Made by a program: the position numbers and the translations under genes
Notes under the pieces: generated by a model
Seen by the model: the letters and a program-made list of their open reading frames with translations, nothing else
Databases searched by the model: none
What the model was told of the DNA's origin: nothing
NCBI RefSeq assembly: GCF_004745805.1
Contig: NZ_SRLQ01000014.1
Location: forward strand, 186,001 to 250,000
DNA from: Mycolicibacterium sp. CH28
GTDB lineage: Bacteria; Actinomycetota; Actinomycetes; Mycobacteriales; Mycobacteriaceae
Length of the DNA stretch: 64,000 nucleotides
Reading direction: 5' to 3'
In this document: positions 49,539-58,770 of the stretch, piece after piece
Numbering within the stretch: the first letter of the stretch is position 1
Layout: every line of letters starts with the position of its first letter

Positions 49539-50732
49539 ATGACCAGCATCAGTGCGGACGTCGTGGTGGTCGGTGGCGGCACCGTCGGGGCGTGGACGGC
49601 GGTCCAGCTGGCCGAGCGTGGCTCGGGTCGCGTCGTGCTGCTCGAAGCCCGGACACTCGGTGACGGTGCCAGCAGCCGTGCCTCGGGCATGGTCCGCGCC
49701 CAAGGCGGCACCGAGACCGCCATCCGGCTCGGCCTGCGCAGCCAGCAGTTCTACGCCACTAGCGGGGAGCGTTATCCGCTGGACTGCGGCTTCGTCGCGC
49801 AGGGCTACCTGATGCCGTGCTTCACCGAGGCCGAGGTGCAGCAGGCCCACGAGCGGATCGCGCTGCAGCGCCAGCTGGGACTCGACGTGGAATGGCTGTC
49901 CGGTTCCGACATCGACGACCGCGATACCGGGATGGCGCCCGGGGTGACGCTCGGCGGTTCCTATGCGCCCGGCGACGGATACATCAACGCACCGCGCAAC
50001 GTGCTGGCCTACACCGCCGCGCTGACCGCCCACAACGTCGTCGTCCGCGAGCGGTGCGCGTTCACCGGTCTGCGGGTGGCCAACGGTCACGTCATCGGCG
50101 TCGACACCGCCGACGGGCTCATCGAGACCAACCGGGTGGTGCTCACCGGCGGCCCACTGCTGGGCGACGTCGGCGCCCGAGCCGGCGGTCGGATCCCCGC
50201 CGGGGGCACCCGCCACCAGGTCGTGGTCACCGAGCCGCTGCGTGGCGCCGATATCGACGACCTGCCGATGGTGTTCGATGTCAGCGAGGGAATCTATTGG
50301 CGGCCTGGGGAATTCGGTGGTGTGCTGTGGGGGATGAGCAACCCCGAGGAGCAGCCGGGTGAGGCGACCGAATTCGACTGGGCCTACTACGAGAAGGCGC
50401 GGGCTCGCATCGAGGCGCTCTTCCCGCCGGTGCGCGGTCTGGGCCTGCGGCGCACCTGGGCCGCGACGATCGACTACACCAACGACCACCTGCCGATCCT
50501 GGGCCCGTTGCTCACCGACGACGGTGCGATAGACGGCACCGTGGTGGCCAGTCCGGCCGGTCACGGCATGATGTGGGGCCCGGCGGTCGCCGAAGCGGCG
50601 GCCGATCTCACCCTCACCGGCGAGTGCGACTGGCTCGATCTGACCGACCTGGGGCTGGACCGGTTCGACGCCGACGGCAACAGCCGCCTGGCGCCCGAAC
50701 CGATCTCCCTGCCATTCCCCGAACACGCCTGA
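49539..50732 (+). CDS. DAO-type FAD-dependent amine/amino-acid oxidase
   Basis: A 397-residue flavoenzyme of the glycine/D-amino-acid oxidase fold. FAD Rossmann motif is DVVVVGGGTVGAWTAVQLAE, then ASSRASGMVRAQGGTE. C-terminal substrate/FAD parts are RRTWAATIDYTNDHLPILGP and SPAGHGMMWGPAVAEAAADL. Relatives oxidise sarcosine, gamma-glutamylputrescine or other secondary amines, making H2O2 or passing electrons on. The ATG at 49539 is chosen over one at 49521 next to the palindrome. A cupin gene follows 19 bases later. Confidence 0.9.
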   Translation: MTSISADVVVVGGGTVGAWTAVQLAERGSGRVVLLEARTLGDGASSRASGMVRAQGGTETAIRLGLRSQQFYATSGERYPLDCGFVAQGYLMPCFTEAEVQQAHERIALQRQLGLDVEWLSGSDIDDRDTGMAPGVTLGGSYAPGDGYINAPRNVLAYTAALTAHNVVVRERCAFTGLRVANGHVIGVDTADGLIETNRVVLTGGPLLGDVGARAGGRIPAGGTRHQVVVTEPLRGADIDDLPMVFDVSEGIYWRPGEFGGVLWGMSNPEEQPGEATEFDWAYYEKARARIEALFPPVRGLGLRRTWAATIDYTNDHLPILGPLLTDDGAIDGTVVASPAGHGMMWGPAVAEAAADLTLTGECDWLDLTDLGLDRFDADGNSRLAPEPISLPFPEHA

Positions 50733-50751
50733 CTACGAAAGGGTTTCGACC

Positions 50752-51099
50752 GTGACCGCTGCTGTGCTCACCACCGTCCTTGCCAATGCTGCCGACGCCG
50801 AACTGGAAGACTGGGGCCCGCTGGATGAGGCCACCGACCACCCCATGGCGACCCATGGCCTCGAGGTCTGGGTCGACGGCGAGAAGTCGGCAGGCATCTG
50901 GCAGTGTGCGCCCGGGCCGTCGCATTGGACGCTCGAGACCAACGAGGTCATCTACGTGGTCTCCGGCCGGATGACCGTGACCCCCGACGGCGGTGAGCCC
51001 AGCGAGGTCGGCGCCGGCGATCTGGCGGTCTTCCCGATCGGCTGGACCGGCACCTGGGTGATCCACGAGACCCTGCGCAAGGCCTACTCGATCTTCTGA
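50752..51099 (+). CDS. DUF861-type cupin protein
   Basis: A 115-residue single-domain cupin. It matches the Cupin_3/DUF861 group: SAGIWQCAPGPSHWTLETNE, VIYVVSGRMTVTPDGG and GAGDLAVFPIGWTGTWVIHE. The usual His-rich motif is reduced, so metal binding is uncertain. Such cupins often sit beside DAO-type oxidases and aminotransferases in amine catabolism. GTG start with GAAAGGG upstream. It converges on the xylose-type permease gene with 10 bases between ends and a shared hairpin. Confidence 0.85.
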   Translation: MTAAVLTTVLANAADAELEDWGPLDEATDHPMATHGLEVWVDGEKSAGIWQCAPGPSHWTLETNEVIYVVSGRMTVTPDGGEPSEVGAGDLAVFPIGWTGTWVIHETLRKAYSIF

Positions 51100-51107
51100 T
51101 CGGGTGC

Positions 51108-51132
51108 GCTCAGCCGACGCCCGTCGCTGAGC
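51108..51132. terminator. hairpin at the convergent cupin/permease ends
   Basis: GCTCAGC (51108-51114) pairs with GCTGAGC (51126-51132), and GACG pairs with CGTC inside, with one bulged base. It overlaps the permease stop codon and could stop transcription from both sides. Confidence 0.5.
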
Positions 51133-52387
51133 GATGCCTCCGGGAGATCGCATCGACGCTTGCCGCCAGCAGCAGCACTCCGCCGGTCACCAGGAAGTTG
51201 ATGTAAGACGACTGGTTGAGCAGGCCGAGCCCGTTGGCGATCGTCGCCACCACCACGCCGCCGATGACCGCGTCGAGAGCTCGGCCCCGGCCGCCGAACA
51301 GACTGGTGCCACCGATCACCGCCGCGCCCACCGCATACAACAGCGTGTTTCCCGCACCCGACGACGCCGATACCTTGCCACCGTAGGACGCGGCGATGAT
51401 CCCACTCAGCGCTGCCAGCGACGAGCAGACCACGAACACCGAGATTCGGATCCGGTCGACACTGATGCCGGCACGGCGGGCGGCTTCGGCATTACCGCCG
51501 ACGGCATAGATGTGCCTGCCGTAGGCGGTACGGGTGAGGGCGAACGTGCACGCGATCAGCAACACCGCGACAAGCGGGAGCACATAGGGCACTCCGCGTA
51601 TCTCGACGTGGGGGTTGACGCTGCGGTTGACGTTCATCAGGTAGGTGACCCCGACGATGACCGCCGCCACTGCGGCGATGCGTGCCGCCACCACACCGAA
51701 CGGCGCATGGTGCAAGCCCAGGGCCACCATGCTGCGGTAGCGGTAGAACTCGAGCGCGGCGAAACTGGCGACGATCAGCACCACACCGACCCAGCCCGCC
51801 GGCACCGGCATGTTGGTGATCGTGATACCGCGGATGACGGGGTCGTCCACCCGCACCGACCCCCCTTCGCCGATCAGCTTGAGAGTCACCCCCTGGAGCC
51901 CGAGGAAGAAGGCAAGTGTCACAACGAATGACGGGATCCCGAGCTTGGCCCGCAGCATGCCGATGGCGAGCCCGATCAGCGCGCCTGACACCACCCCGGC
52001 GAGCACACCAGCCCACCACGGCCAGCCGCGGCCGGCGATCGCCAAGGCCATCGCACATGCCGACACCCCGCCGGCCACCCCCGCCGACAGGTCGATGTCG
52101 CCGAGCAGTAGGACGAACACCAACCCCATGGCCAGCACGCAGATTGAACCGGCCTGGGTGATCAGGTTGGCCAGGTTGAGCGCGGAGGTGAACCGCTCGT
52201 TGGCCAACCCGAACACGGCGAACAACACGATGAGCCCCAGCACTGCGGGCAGTGATCCCATGTCTCCGCCGCGGACCCGTCGGGCGTAGCCGCGCGCGGC
52301 ATCGAGGACGGTCTCCTCCGAACGCGTGTCGGCGGCGAAATCCGACTCCGCGAGTTCGGTTTTGGGTTTGGGGCTGACGGTGGTCAT
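51110..52387 (-). CDS. xylose-type ABC transporter permease
   Basis: A 425-residue ribose/xylose-family permease (BPD_transp_2) with about 10-12 spans. Motifs are QAGSICVLAMGLVFVLLLGD, IDLSAGVAGGVSACAM, and AVGAAVIGGTSLFGGRGRAL near the C-terminus. TAYGRHIYAVGGNAEAARRA is the cytoplasmic loop that contacts the ATPase. The ATG at 52387 is chosen; the longer frame runs into the ATPase gene. It forms the channel of the xylose-type importer. Confidence 0.9.
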   Translation of the reverse strand: MTTVSPKPKTELAESDFAADTRSEETVLDAARGYARRVRGGDMGSLPAVLGLIVLFAVFGLANERFTSALNLANLITQAGSICVLAMGLVFVLLLGDIDLSAGVAGGVSACAMALAIAGRGWPWWAGVLAGVVSGALIGLAIGMLRAKLGIPSFVVTLAFFLGLQGVTLKLIGEGGSVRVDDPVIRGITITNMPVPAGWVGVVLIVASFAALEFYRYRSMVALGLHHAPFGVVAARIAAVAAVIVGVTYLMNVNRSVNPHVEIRGVPYVLPLVAVLLIACTFALTRTAYGRHIYAVGGNAEAARRAGISVDRIRISVFVVCSSLAALSGIIAASYGGKVSASSGAGNTLLYAVGAAVIGGTSLFGGRGRALDAVIGGVVVATIANGLGLLNQSSYINFLVTGGVLLLAASVDAISRRHRSATGVG

Positions 52388-52398
52388 CCGGCGCTCCT

Positions 52399-53175
52399 TC
52401 ACATCGACTGGGCGGCCTCGGCTGGGGCGAGCCCGAGGCTGCCCGAGCGACCGGCCGTGATGAGTTCGACAACCTGGCTGTGGGTGACCTCCGAGGTCGT
52501 GACTTCGGCGGCGACCCGGCCCAGGTACAGCACACAGATCCGGTCGGCGACCTCGAAGACGTCGGCCAGGTTGTGTGAGATGAGCACGACGCCCAAACCC
52601 TGATCGGCCAGCCGGCGTACGAGGTCGATCACCTGGCGGGTCTGGGCCACCCCCAGGGCGGCGGTCGGTTCGTCGAGCAACACCACCTTGGAGTTCCACA
52701 GCACCGACTTGGCGATGGCAACGGTCTGGCGCTGGCCACCGGACAGACTCGACACCGTCTGGCGTACCGATGCCATGGTGCGCACCGACAGCGAAGTCAG
52801 CGCCTCCCGGGCCAAGGTCTCCATCCGGGCCTCGTCGAGTACACCGCGTTTGATGATCTCCCGCCCGAGGAACATGTTCTGCACGATGTCGAGGTTGTCG
52901 CACAACGCCAGGTCCTGGTAGACGACCTCGATACCCAGGGCCGCAACGTCATTGGGGCCATGGACGGTGACCGCCCTACCCTCGAACAGGTAGCTGCCGC
53001 TGTCGATCGGATGGATTCCGGCGATCGTCTTCACCAGGGTCGACTTGCCGGCGCCGTTATCGCCGACCAACGCGGTCACCTCGCCGGGGTACACCTGGAA
53101 GTCGACGTCGTGCAGTACGTGGACGACACCGAAACTCTTGTTGACGGCCCGCAGCTCGAGGAGGGGTTCGGGCAT
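52399..53175 (-). CDS. xylose-type ABC transporter ATPase, single domain
   Basis: A 258-residue sugar ABC ATPase. Walker A is GDNGAGKST, Q-loop VVYQDLALCDNL, signature SLSGGQRQTVAIAKSV, and Walker B KVVLLDEPTAALG. Sugar ATPases of the RbsA/XylG type are about 500 residues with two ATPase halves; this has only one, so two copies must assemble. It is 11 bases from the permease gene and 6 from the binding-protein gene. Confidence 0.92.
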   Translation of the reverse strand: MPEPLLELRAVNKSFGVVHVLHDVDFQVYPGEVTALVGDNGAGKSTLVKTIAGIHPIDSGSYLFEGRAVTVHGPNDVAALGIEVVYQDLALCDNLDIVQNMFLGREIIKRGVLDEARMETLAREALTSLSVRTMASVRQTVSSLSGGQRQTVAIAKSVLWNSKVVLLDEPTAALGVAQTRQVIDLVRRLADQGLGVVLISHNLADVFEVADRICVLYLGRVAAEVTTSEVTHSQVVELITAGRSGSLGLAPAEAAQSM

Positions 53176-53181
53176 GGTGGC

Positions 53182-54258
53182 CTACAACCCGGCCGCACTG
53201 CACATGGCGGCGAACTGCCCGGTGCACACCTCGTCCTTGGACTGGCCCCCGTCGGCGAACACCTCGCCGACGGTGTCCTTGGTGATCGACTTCGGGGTCA
53301 GCAGAACCGAGGGCACATCGCGCTTGCCCTTGTCGTCGCGCGAGGTTGAGTTGGTCTTGGGCTGGCCGCCCCTGACCAACGCGATTGCGGCGTCGGCGAG
53401 CGCGTTGGCCTCCTCTGTGGCCGACTTGTACACCGTCATGCACTGGGTGCCGGCCAGGATGTTCTGCAGCCCTTCGACGGTGGCGTCCTGGCCGGTGACG
53501 GCTACCTGTCCGGCGCGGTGGTTCTTTTGCAGGATCGAGATCACCGATCCGGCCAGACCGTCGTTGGCGGCATAGACGCCATCGACCTTGCCGTCGGCGG
53601 CGGTATACATCTGCTCGAAGATGGTGACCGCCTTGTCGTTGTCCCAGTCCGGCACCGCCTGTTCGCCGGTGATGGTGATCGACGGGGTTTTGTCGACGAC
53701 CAAGTGCGCCCCTGTGGTGAACAGTGTCGCGTTGTTATCGGTTGGAGAGCCGTTGAGGAACAACACGTTCGACGGTCTTCCCGCCAGGCAGTCGACCAGG
53801 CCATGGCCCTGCAGCTCGCCGACTTTGGTGCCGTCGAAGGAGATGTAGGCATCGGCCGAGCCGCCCAGCGTCAGCCGGTCGTAGTCGATGGTCTTAACCC
53901 CCTGCGCGGCCGCCTTCTGCTGGATGGCCGCACCACTGTCGGAGTCGAGGTTGACGATGGCCAGCACGGTGACACCGTCGGCGATCATGCCGTCGGCGAT
54001 CGTCGCCATCTTGTCGGCCGAACCCTCGGCGTTCTGGATCGAAAACGGGATTCCAGCCGACTTGAACGCGGACTCCAGAGCGGGGCGGTCCTTGGTCTCC
54101 CAGCGCACCGAGGACTTGGTGTCGGGAAGGATCACGCCGATCTTGCCGTTCTGGGCCTGTCCGCCGCCCCCGCCACCGCTGCCGCCGCCCCCGCAGGCGG
54201 TCAGCGTCAGCGCGGTGCTGGCCACCACGGCGAACGTCAGGGCGCGCAGTGTGTTCAT
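53182..54258 (-). CDS. xylose-type sugar-binding lipoprotein
   Basis: A 358-residue periplasmic-binding-protein-type lipoprotein. Signal and lipobox LTLTACGGGG are followed by a Gly-rich linker and a type 1 solute-binding fold: KIGVILPDTKSSVRWETKDR, QAAAQGVKTIDYDRLTLGG-like segment and GVYAANDGLAGSVISILQKN. XylF-type binding proteins share these motifs. Start ATG at 54258 excludes 9 extra N-terminal residues. It is 52 bases downstream of xylA. Confidence 0.9.
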   Translation of the reverse strand: MNTLRALTFAVVASTALTLTACGGGGSGGGGGGQAQNGKIGVILPDTKSSVRWETKDRPALESAFKSAGIPFSIQNAEGSADKMATIADGMIADGVTVLAIVNLDSDSGAAIQQKAAAQGVKTIDYDRLTLGGSADAYISFDGTKVGELQGHGLVDCLAGRPSNVLFLNGSPTDNNATLFTTGAHLVVDKTPSITITGEQAVPDWDNDKAVTIFEQMYTAADGKVDGVYAANDGLAGSVISILQKNHRAGQVAVTGQDATVEGLQNILAGTQCMTVYKSATEEANALADAAIALVRGGQPKTNSTSRDDKGKRDVPSVLLTPKSITKDTVGEVFADGGQSKDEVCTGQFAAMCSAAGL

Positions 54259-54310
54259 TTCGATCGCCTTCCTTCGGTCTGTCACGTCCAGAGTTGTGGC
54301 GCTGGGTGGG

Positions 54311-55531
54311 TCAGCGAGCGCCCATGAGGTGCTCGATCGCCAGCTGCTGCAACCGCACGAATCCGAAACCCTTTCCGCCGAAATAGGATTCGGCGTCGAA
54401 ATCCTCGTGGGCGGACCGGTCTGTCAACAGCTCCCGGTAGGTCTCCCCGGGGTTGAGGGTGGGCCTGCGTAACTCGCCTACCCGGGCCACGGCTAGGGCC
54501 TCGGCGACCTCGGGGTCGGTGCGGAACGCCGTCGCGCGCTCCCTGAGCAGCAGGTACATCCGCATGTTGGCCGCTGCCGATGTCCAGACGCCCTCGATGT
54601 CCTCGGTCCGGCTGGGCTTGTAGTCGAAGTGTCGCGGGCCGGTGTAGGCCGGCGATCCGTCCGGTCCGCCGTTCTCCAGGAGGTCCACGAGGGCGAACGC
54701 ATTGGCCAGATCGCCGTGCCCGAACACCAGGTCCTGGTCGAACTTGATGCCGCGCTGACCATTGAGGTCGATGTGGAACAGCTTGCCGCTGTAGAGCGCC
54801 TGGCTGATGCCGTGCATGAAGTTGAGTCCGGCCATCTGTTCGTGCCCGGTCTCCGGGTTCACGCCCACCAGGTGTGGGTGGGCGAGGGTCTCGATGAATG
54901 CCAGAGCGTGCCCGACGGTCGGCAGCAGGATGTCACCACGGGGCTCGTTGGGCTTGGGTTCGATGGCGAACCGCAGGTTGTAGTCGTTGTCCAGCACGTA
55001 CTGACACAGCAGGTCCATTGCCTCGCGGTAGCGCTCCAGCGCGGCCCGGACGTCCTTGGCGACGTCGTACTCGCTGCCCTCTCGGCCGCCCCAGAGCACG
55101 AACGTCTGGGCGCCCAGCTCGGCGGCCAGGTCGATGTTGCGCAGGGTCTTGCGTAGCGCAAACCGCCGGACCGCGCGATCGTTGCTGGTGAACGCCCCGT
55201 CTTTGAAGACGGGTTGGGTGAACAGGTTGGTGGTGACCATGGGCACGACGAGGCCGGTGGCCTGCAGTGCGTCGGTGAGTCGATCGATGGCGCGTCGGCG
55301 CTCGTCCTCGGTGCAGCCGAAGGGGAAAAGGTCGTCGTCGTGGAAGGTCAGTCCGTACGCGCCGAGCTCGGCGAGGCGTTCGACGGCCTCGACGGCGTCC
55401 AGGGGTGGACGGGTGGCGACACCGAACGGGTCGTTGGCCGTCCATCCGACGGTCCACAGGCCGAAGGAGAACTTGTCGGACGGCTGGGCGGTGAGCTCCG
55501 CGGCAGCAGCACGTGACTCGAGGACGGACAT
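54311..55531 (-). CDS. xylA: xylose isomerase
   Basis: A 406-residue TIM-barrel isomerase converting D-xylose to D-xylulose. Hallmarks: FGLWTVGWTANDPFG (about 22-36), catalytic His in LTFHDDDLFP, metal ligands in IEPKPNEPRGD, NPETGHEQMAG and FHIDLNGQ...KFDQDLVFGHGD, and the His-Phe-Asp-Tyr-Lys segment. It is slightly longer than the usual actinobacterial 388. CAGGAG precedes the ATG at 55531. No xylulokinase gene is in the window, so the pathway is incomplete here. Confidence 0.94.
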   Translation of the reverse strand: MSVLESRAAAAELTAQPSDKFSFGLWTVGWTANDPFGVATRPPLDAVEAVERLAELGAYGLTFHDDDLFPFGCTEDERRRAIDRLTDALQATGLVVPMVTTNLFTQPVFKDGAFTSNDRAVRRFALRKTLRNIDLAAELGAQTFVLWGGREGSEYDVAKDVRAALERYREAMDLLCQYVLDNDYNLRFAIEPKPNEPRGDILLPTVGHALAFIETLAHPHLVGVNPETGHEQMAGLNFMHGISQALYSGKLFHIDLNGQRGIKFDQDLVFGHGDLANAFALVDLLENGGPDGSPAYTGPRHFDYKPSRTEDIEGVWTSAAANMRMYLLLRERATAFRTDPEVAEALAVARVGELRRPTLNPGETYRELLTDRSAHEDFDAESYFGGKGFGFVRLQQLAIEHLMGAR

Positions 55532-55552
55532 GGCGAACTCCTGACCTAGATT

Positions 55553-55569
55553 TGTTCTGATTCCGAACA
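55553..55569. promoter_or_regulatory. palindrome between xylA and the ROK gene
   Basis: TGTTCTGATTCCGAACA is symmetric at 14 of 17 bases (TGTTC/GAACA arms). It lies 22 bases before the xylA ATG and 72 before the ROK GTG, as expected for the operator of the ROK repressor. Confidence 0.72.
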
Positions 55570-55640
55570 TAAGATGTGGCGCGTGTCACTGTCAATGCTT
55601 GTGGCCGGCAGACGCGCCGAAAAGCGGAAAGGTGGCTCGG

Positions 55641-56735
55641 GTGACCCGTGCAGCGAGAATCGGCACCAGCACCGACGACGTCCGGCGGCGAAACCTGTCC
55701 GGAGTGCTGACCCTGGTCCACCGGCATCGGGCGCTCAGTCGTGCCGAGCTGACCCGCCGGACCGGGTTGTCCCGCTCCACCGTCAAGGATCTGGTCGAGG
55801 AACTGGTCGCGCTCGGGCTGGTCGTCGAGGTCCAGGCCGCGCCCGCCACCCAGGTCGGCCGCCCAAGCCCGATCGTATGCCCGCAGGCCAAATCGTTGTG
55901 CGTCGCCGTCAACCCCGAAATCGACGCCATCACGGTGGGTTTGGTAGGGCTGGGCGGAACGGTGTTGGCGACCCGCCGCTATCCCACCGGCGGTGCACCG
56001 ACCGTGGCAGAGACGGTGGCCACCGCGGCGGGCGCCGTCGAACAGCTGCGCTCAGAGCTGGAGCCAGGGTGCAGCATCGTTGCGATCGGCGCCGCGGTAC
56101 CGGGGCTGGTGCACGGCGGCTCGGCAGTGCGGCTGGCGCCGCACCTGGACTGGCATGACGCCGACTTCGGACGCCTGCTCACGGTGGCGACGGGGCTGCC
56201 GGTGTTCGCCGCCAATGATGCCAACGCCGGAGCCATCGCCGAACACATCTTCGGCAGGCATCACAACGCCGACCACATGATGTACGTCAACGGAGGTGCC
56301 GGCGGCATCGGTGCGGGGTTCGTGGTGGCCGGCGAACTGCTGCAGGGACTGGCCGGTTACGCCGGCGAACTCGGGCACACCTATGCCGGCGGGGACCGAC
56401 GTTGCCACTGCGGCAACAGTGGCTGCCTGGAGACTCAGGTCAGCCAAACCGGCGAGAGTGTCGAAGGGCAGGCCCGGTACCTGGGTATCGCGCTGGGCAA
56501 TGCCGTCAACATGCTCAACCCGGGGCTCATCGTGCTCGGTGGCTTCCTGCGGGTGTTCCCCGAACTGGTCGGTGACGTGCTGTCCGCCGAGATGGCACGG
56601 CACAGCCTGCGCGCGGCGCACGAACTGGTGCGGGTCGTGCCGGCGACGCTGGGGGCGGAGGTGTTGATGATCGGGGCGGCTGAGCTGGCATTCGCGCCGT
56701 TACTGGACAACCCGGCGGCGGCGCTTTCGGCCTAA
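55641..56735 (+). CDS. ROK-family transcriptional regulator, XylR-like
   Basis: A 364-residue ROK repressor. An N-terminal winged helix (LSRAELTRRTGLSRSTVKDL) is followed by a sugar-kinase-like domain with MMYVNGGAGGIGAGFVV and the ROK zinc motif CHCGNSGCLE. The divergent xylA-led operon and the palindrome between them support a role as xylose repressor. GTG at 55641 is chosen with AAAGG upstream; GTG 55632 and a TTG at 55599 are alternatives. It converges on the acyl-CoA synthetase gene with a 4-base overlap of ends. Confidence 0.9.
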   Translation: MTRAARIGTSTDDVRRRNLSGVLTLVHRHRALSRAELTRRTGLSRSTVKDLVEELVALGLVVEVQAAPATQVGRPSPIVCPQAKSLCVAVNPEIDAITVGLVGLGGTVLATRRYPTGGAPTVAETVATAAGAVEQLRSELEPGCSIVAIGAAVPGLVHGGSAVRLAPHLDWHDADFGRLLTVATGLPVFAANDANAGAIAEHIFGRHHNADHMMYVNGGAGGIGAGFVVAGELLQGLAGYAGELGHTYAGGDRRCHCGNSGCLETQVSQTGESVEGQARYLGIALGNAVNMLNPGLIVLGGFLRVFPELVGDVLSAEMARHSLRAAHELVRVVPATLGAEVLMIGAAELAFAPLLDNPAAALSA

Positions 56736-58765
56736 CGACCGCGCGGGATCACCAAAGCGTCGACGGCCACCGCGCCGGCGGGCGAGGTGATGACCGGATT
56801 TGCCTCCACCGCGTCGAAATGCTCGCCGAGTTCGATTGCCAGTTGGGAGAATCCGACGATCACGTCCGCGAGCGCGTCGATATCGACCGGCGCGGTGCCG
56901 CGCCAGCCCGCCAGCTGGGGGGCAGTGCGCAACGAGCGCAGCAGCGCGCATGCCGACTCCCGGGTCAGTGGCGGGCAGGCCACCGCGCGGTCGGCCAGCA
57001 GCTCCACCAGCGTGCCACCGGCGGCCACGACGATCAGTGGCCCGAAGTTCTCGTCGCGCACCATCCCGACGGAGATCTCCACCCCGGCAGGGGCCATCGC
57101 GTCGATGCTGACCTCTGGCCCCAGCCGCTCGGTCATCCCGTGGTAGGCCACCCGCAGCGATGCCGGGTCCGCAACATCGAGGATCACCCCTCCGACATCG
57201 CTTTTGTGTTCGGCGCCAAGGGTCTTCACCGCCACCGGGTAACCGACGGTCGCCGCCGCGGCCAGCGCCTCGGCGACATCGCGCGCGACGCGCGACCGCG
57301 TCACCGGGATGCCGTAGTCGGCGAGCAGTTCGAAAGCGGTGGGGGCATCCCACGCCGTCAGCGTCGACCAACGCCGCGTGCGGTCATCGTCGACCGGCGG
57401 CGCCCCGGCCGGAAACGGCAGCGGCCAGCGGGCCAGATGGCCCAGCGCGGCAATACCGCTGCGGGCACCCTCGAGTACCGGAATGCCGTTGTTGCGCAGC
57501 CGTTCCGCGGTGGGAAGGTCGATGGCGGCGGGCACCGATGTCAGTACCGCCAGCGGGGCGTCGGTGGTGGTCGCAATGTCGAGGGTGGCATCGGCGTAGG
57601 CGGTGTCGCCGTCGTATTCGGTCACCAGGTCGATGGCCAGCGCGGTGACCGCGACACCGGGATCGTCGGCGATCGCCTGCAGGCACGCGCCGAACAGTTC
57701 GCGGGTGTCGGCCCCGGTTCCCCACACGTCGAGGGGATTGCCTGCGGCCAGACCCTCGTCGAGCAGCTCTGCGATCGCAACCAGCGTCGGCTCGGCCAGC
57801 TCGGTGAAGTCCACGCCGAGATCGTGGGCCAGATCGGCGCACAAGGCACGCTCGGCACCCGAGTCGTGCACCGTGGCGATCCCGTGCGTACCCGCGCGGC
57901 GGCGCCTGCCCGCCTCGAAGAGTTCGATGGTGTCCACGAACTCGGCCATATCGGAGACCCGGATCGCACCGGTGGCCGCGCAGAACGCCTGCCAGCCCGC
58001 CGCATCGCCGGCCAGCGCCCCGGAGTGCGCGGCCACCATGGCCCGGCCCCGCGGTGAGTGACCGACCGGCAGGATCACCACCGGGATATCGCGCTCGGCG
58101 GCCCGGCGCAGCCCCGCGCGCAGCCGACCCACCGCCCGCGGCGTCTCCAACAGCAGCGCGATCAGCGAGGTACCGGGATCGTCGAGGGCGTAGTCGACAT
58201 AGTCGGCGGTGTTGGTCACCAACTCCTGACCCGAGGACACGGCCAGCCGGAACCCGAAGCCGCGCTGCGCCCGCAGGACGGTTGAGAATGCCGACCCGGA
58301 GTGGGTGATCAGCGAAACACCCCCGGCGGGAAGCGGATCCGGCTCGAGATAGCCGAGCGCCCGAAGGCCGGTGACGTTGTTGACGAAGCCCATGCACCCG
58401 CCGCCGCACACCGCCATCCCCGCCTCGGTGGCGGTGGCGGTGACCGCCTCGCGCAGGTGCCTGCCGTGGGCGGAGCCGAAGATCACCGCCGAGCGCGCGC
58501 CGACCGCCGCGGCGGCCTGCAACTCCGAAAGCAAGGCGACATCGGGAACACCCAGCAGGACCAGGTCGACGGGTTCGTCGAGGGCGGCCAGCGAGGGTGC
58601 ACAGGGGATGCCGTCGATCTGCTGGTAGCGCGGATTGACCAGGTGCATGCGCGCGGAGCTGCGGCGGGCCTCGATGATCATCCGCTCCCCGAAGCTGCCC
58701 GGGCGCGGGCTGGCGCCTACCAGCGCCACCGACCGGGCGCCCAGCATTGCGGCGACCGCGTTCAC
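56732..58765 (-). CDS. ADP-forming acyl-CoA synthetase (acetate--CoA ligase type)
   Basis: A 677-residue NDP-forming acyl-CoA synthetase. A CoA-binding Rossmann domain opens with RSVALVGASPRPGSFGERMI, then two succinyl-CoA-ligase-like domains (about 130-430; LITHSGSAFSTVLRAQRG, ILPVGHSPRGRAMVAAHSGA) with the phosphorylated His likely in the latter, and a C-terminal ATP-grasp domain (about 460-677; VAVKTLGAEHKSDVGGVILD). It interconverts acyl-CoA, ADP and phosphate with acid, CoA and ATP. The GTG start is 5 bases after the upstream stop; ATG 58747 is an alternative. Confidence 0.9.
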   Translation of the reverse strand: MNAVAAMLGARSVALVGASPRPGSFGERMIIEARRSSARMHLVNPRYQQIDGIPCAPSLAALDEPVDLVLLGVPDVALLSELQAAAAVGARSAVIFGSAHGRHLREAVTATATEAGMAVCGGGCMGFVNNVTGLRALGYLEPDPLPAGGVSLITHSGSAFSTVLRAQRGFGFRLAVSSGQELVTNTADYVDYALDDPGTSLIALLLETPRAVGRLRAGLRRAAERDIPVVILPVGHSPRGRAMVAAHSGALAGDAAGWQAFCAATGAIRVSDMAEFVDTIELFEAGRRRRAGTHGIATVHDSGAERALCADLAHDLGVDFTELAEPTLVAIAELLDEGLAAGNPLDVWGTGADTRELFGACLQAIADDPGVAVTALAIDLVTEYDGDTAYADATLDIATTTDAPLAVLTSVPAAIDLPTAERLRNNGIPVLEGARSGIAALGHLARWPLPFPAGAPPVDDDRTRRWSTLTAWDAPTAFELLADYGIPVTRSRVARDVAEALAAAATVGYPVAVKTLGAEHKSDVGGVILDVADPASLRVAYHGMTERLGPEVSIDAMAPAGVEISVGMVRDENFGPLIVVAAGGTLVELLADRAVACPPLTRESACALLRSLRTAPQLAGWRGTAPVDIDALADVIVGFSQLAIELGEHFDAVEANPVITSPAGAVAVDALVIPRGR

Positions 58766-58770
58766 CGCGG

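Noticed and set aside
56819..58057. Forward 412-codon open frame
   Set aside because: Antisense of the ADP-forming acyl-CoA synthetase; Arg/Gln/Gly-rich shadow composition.
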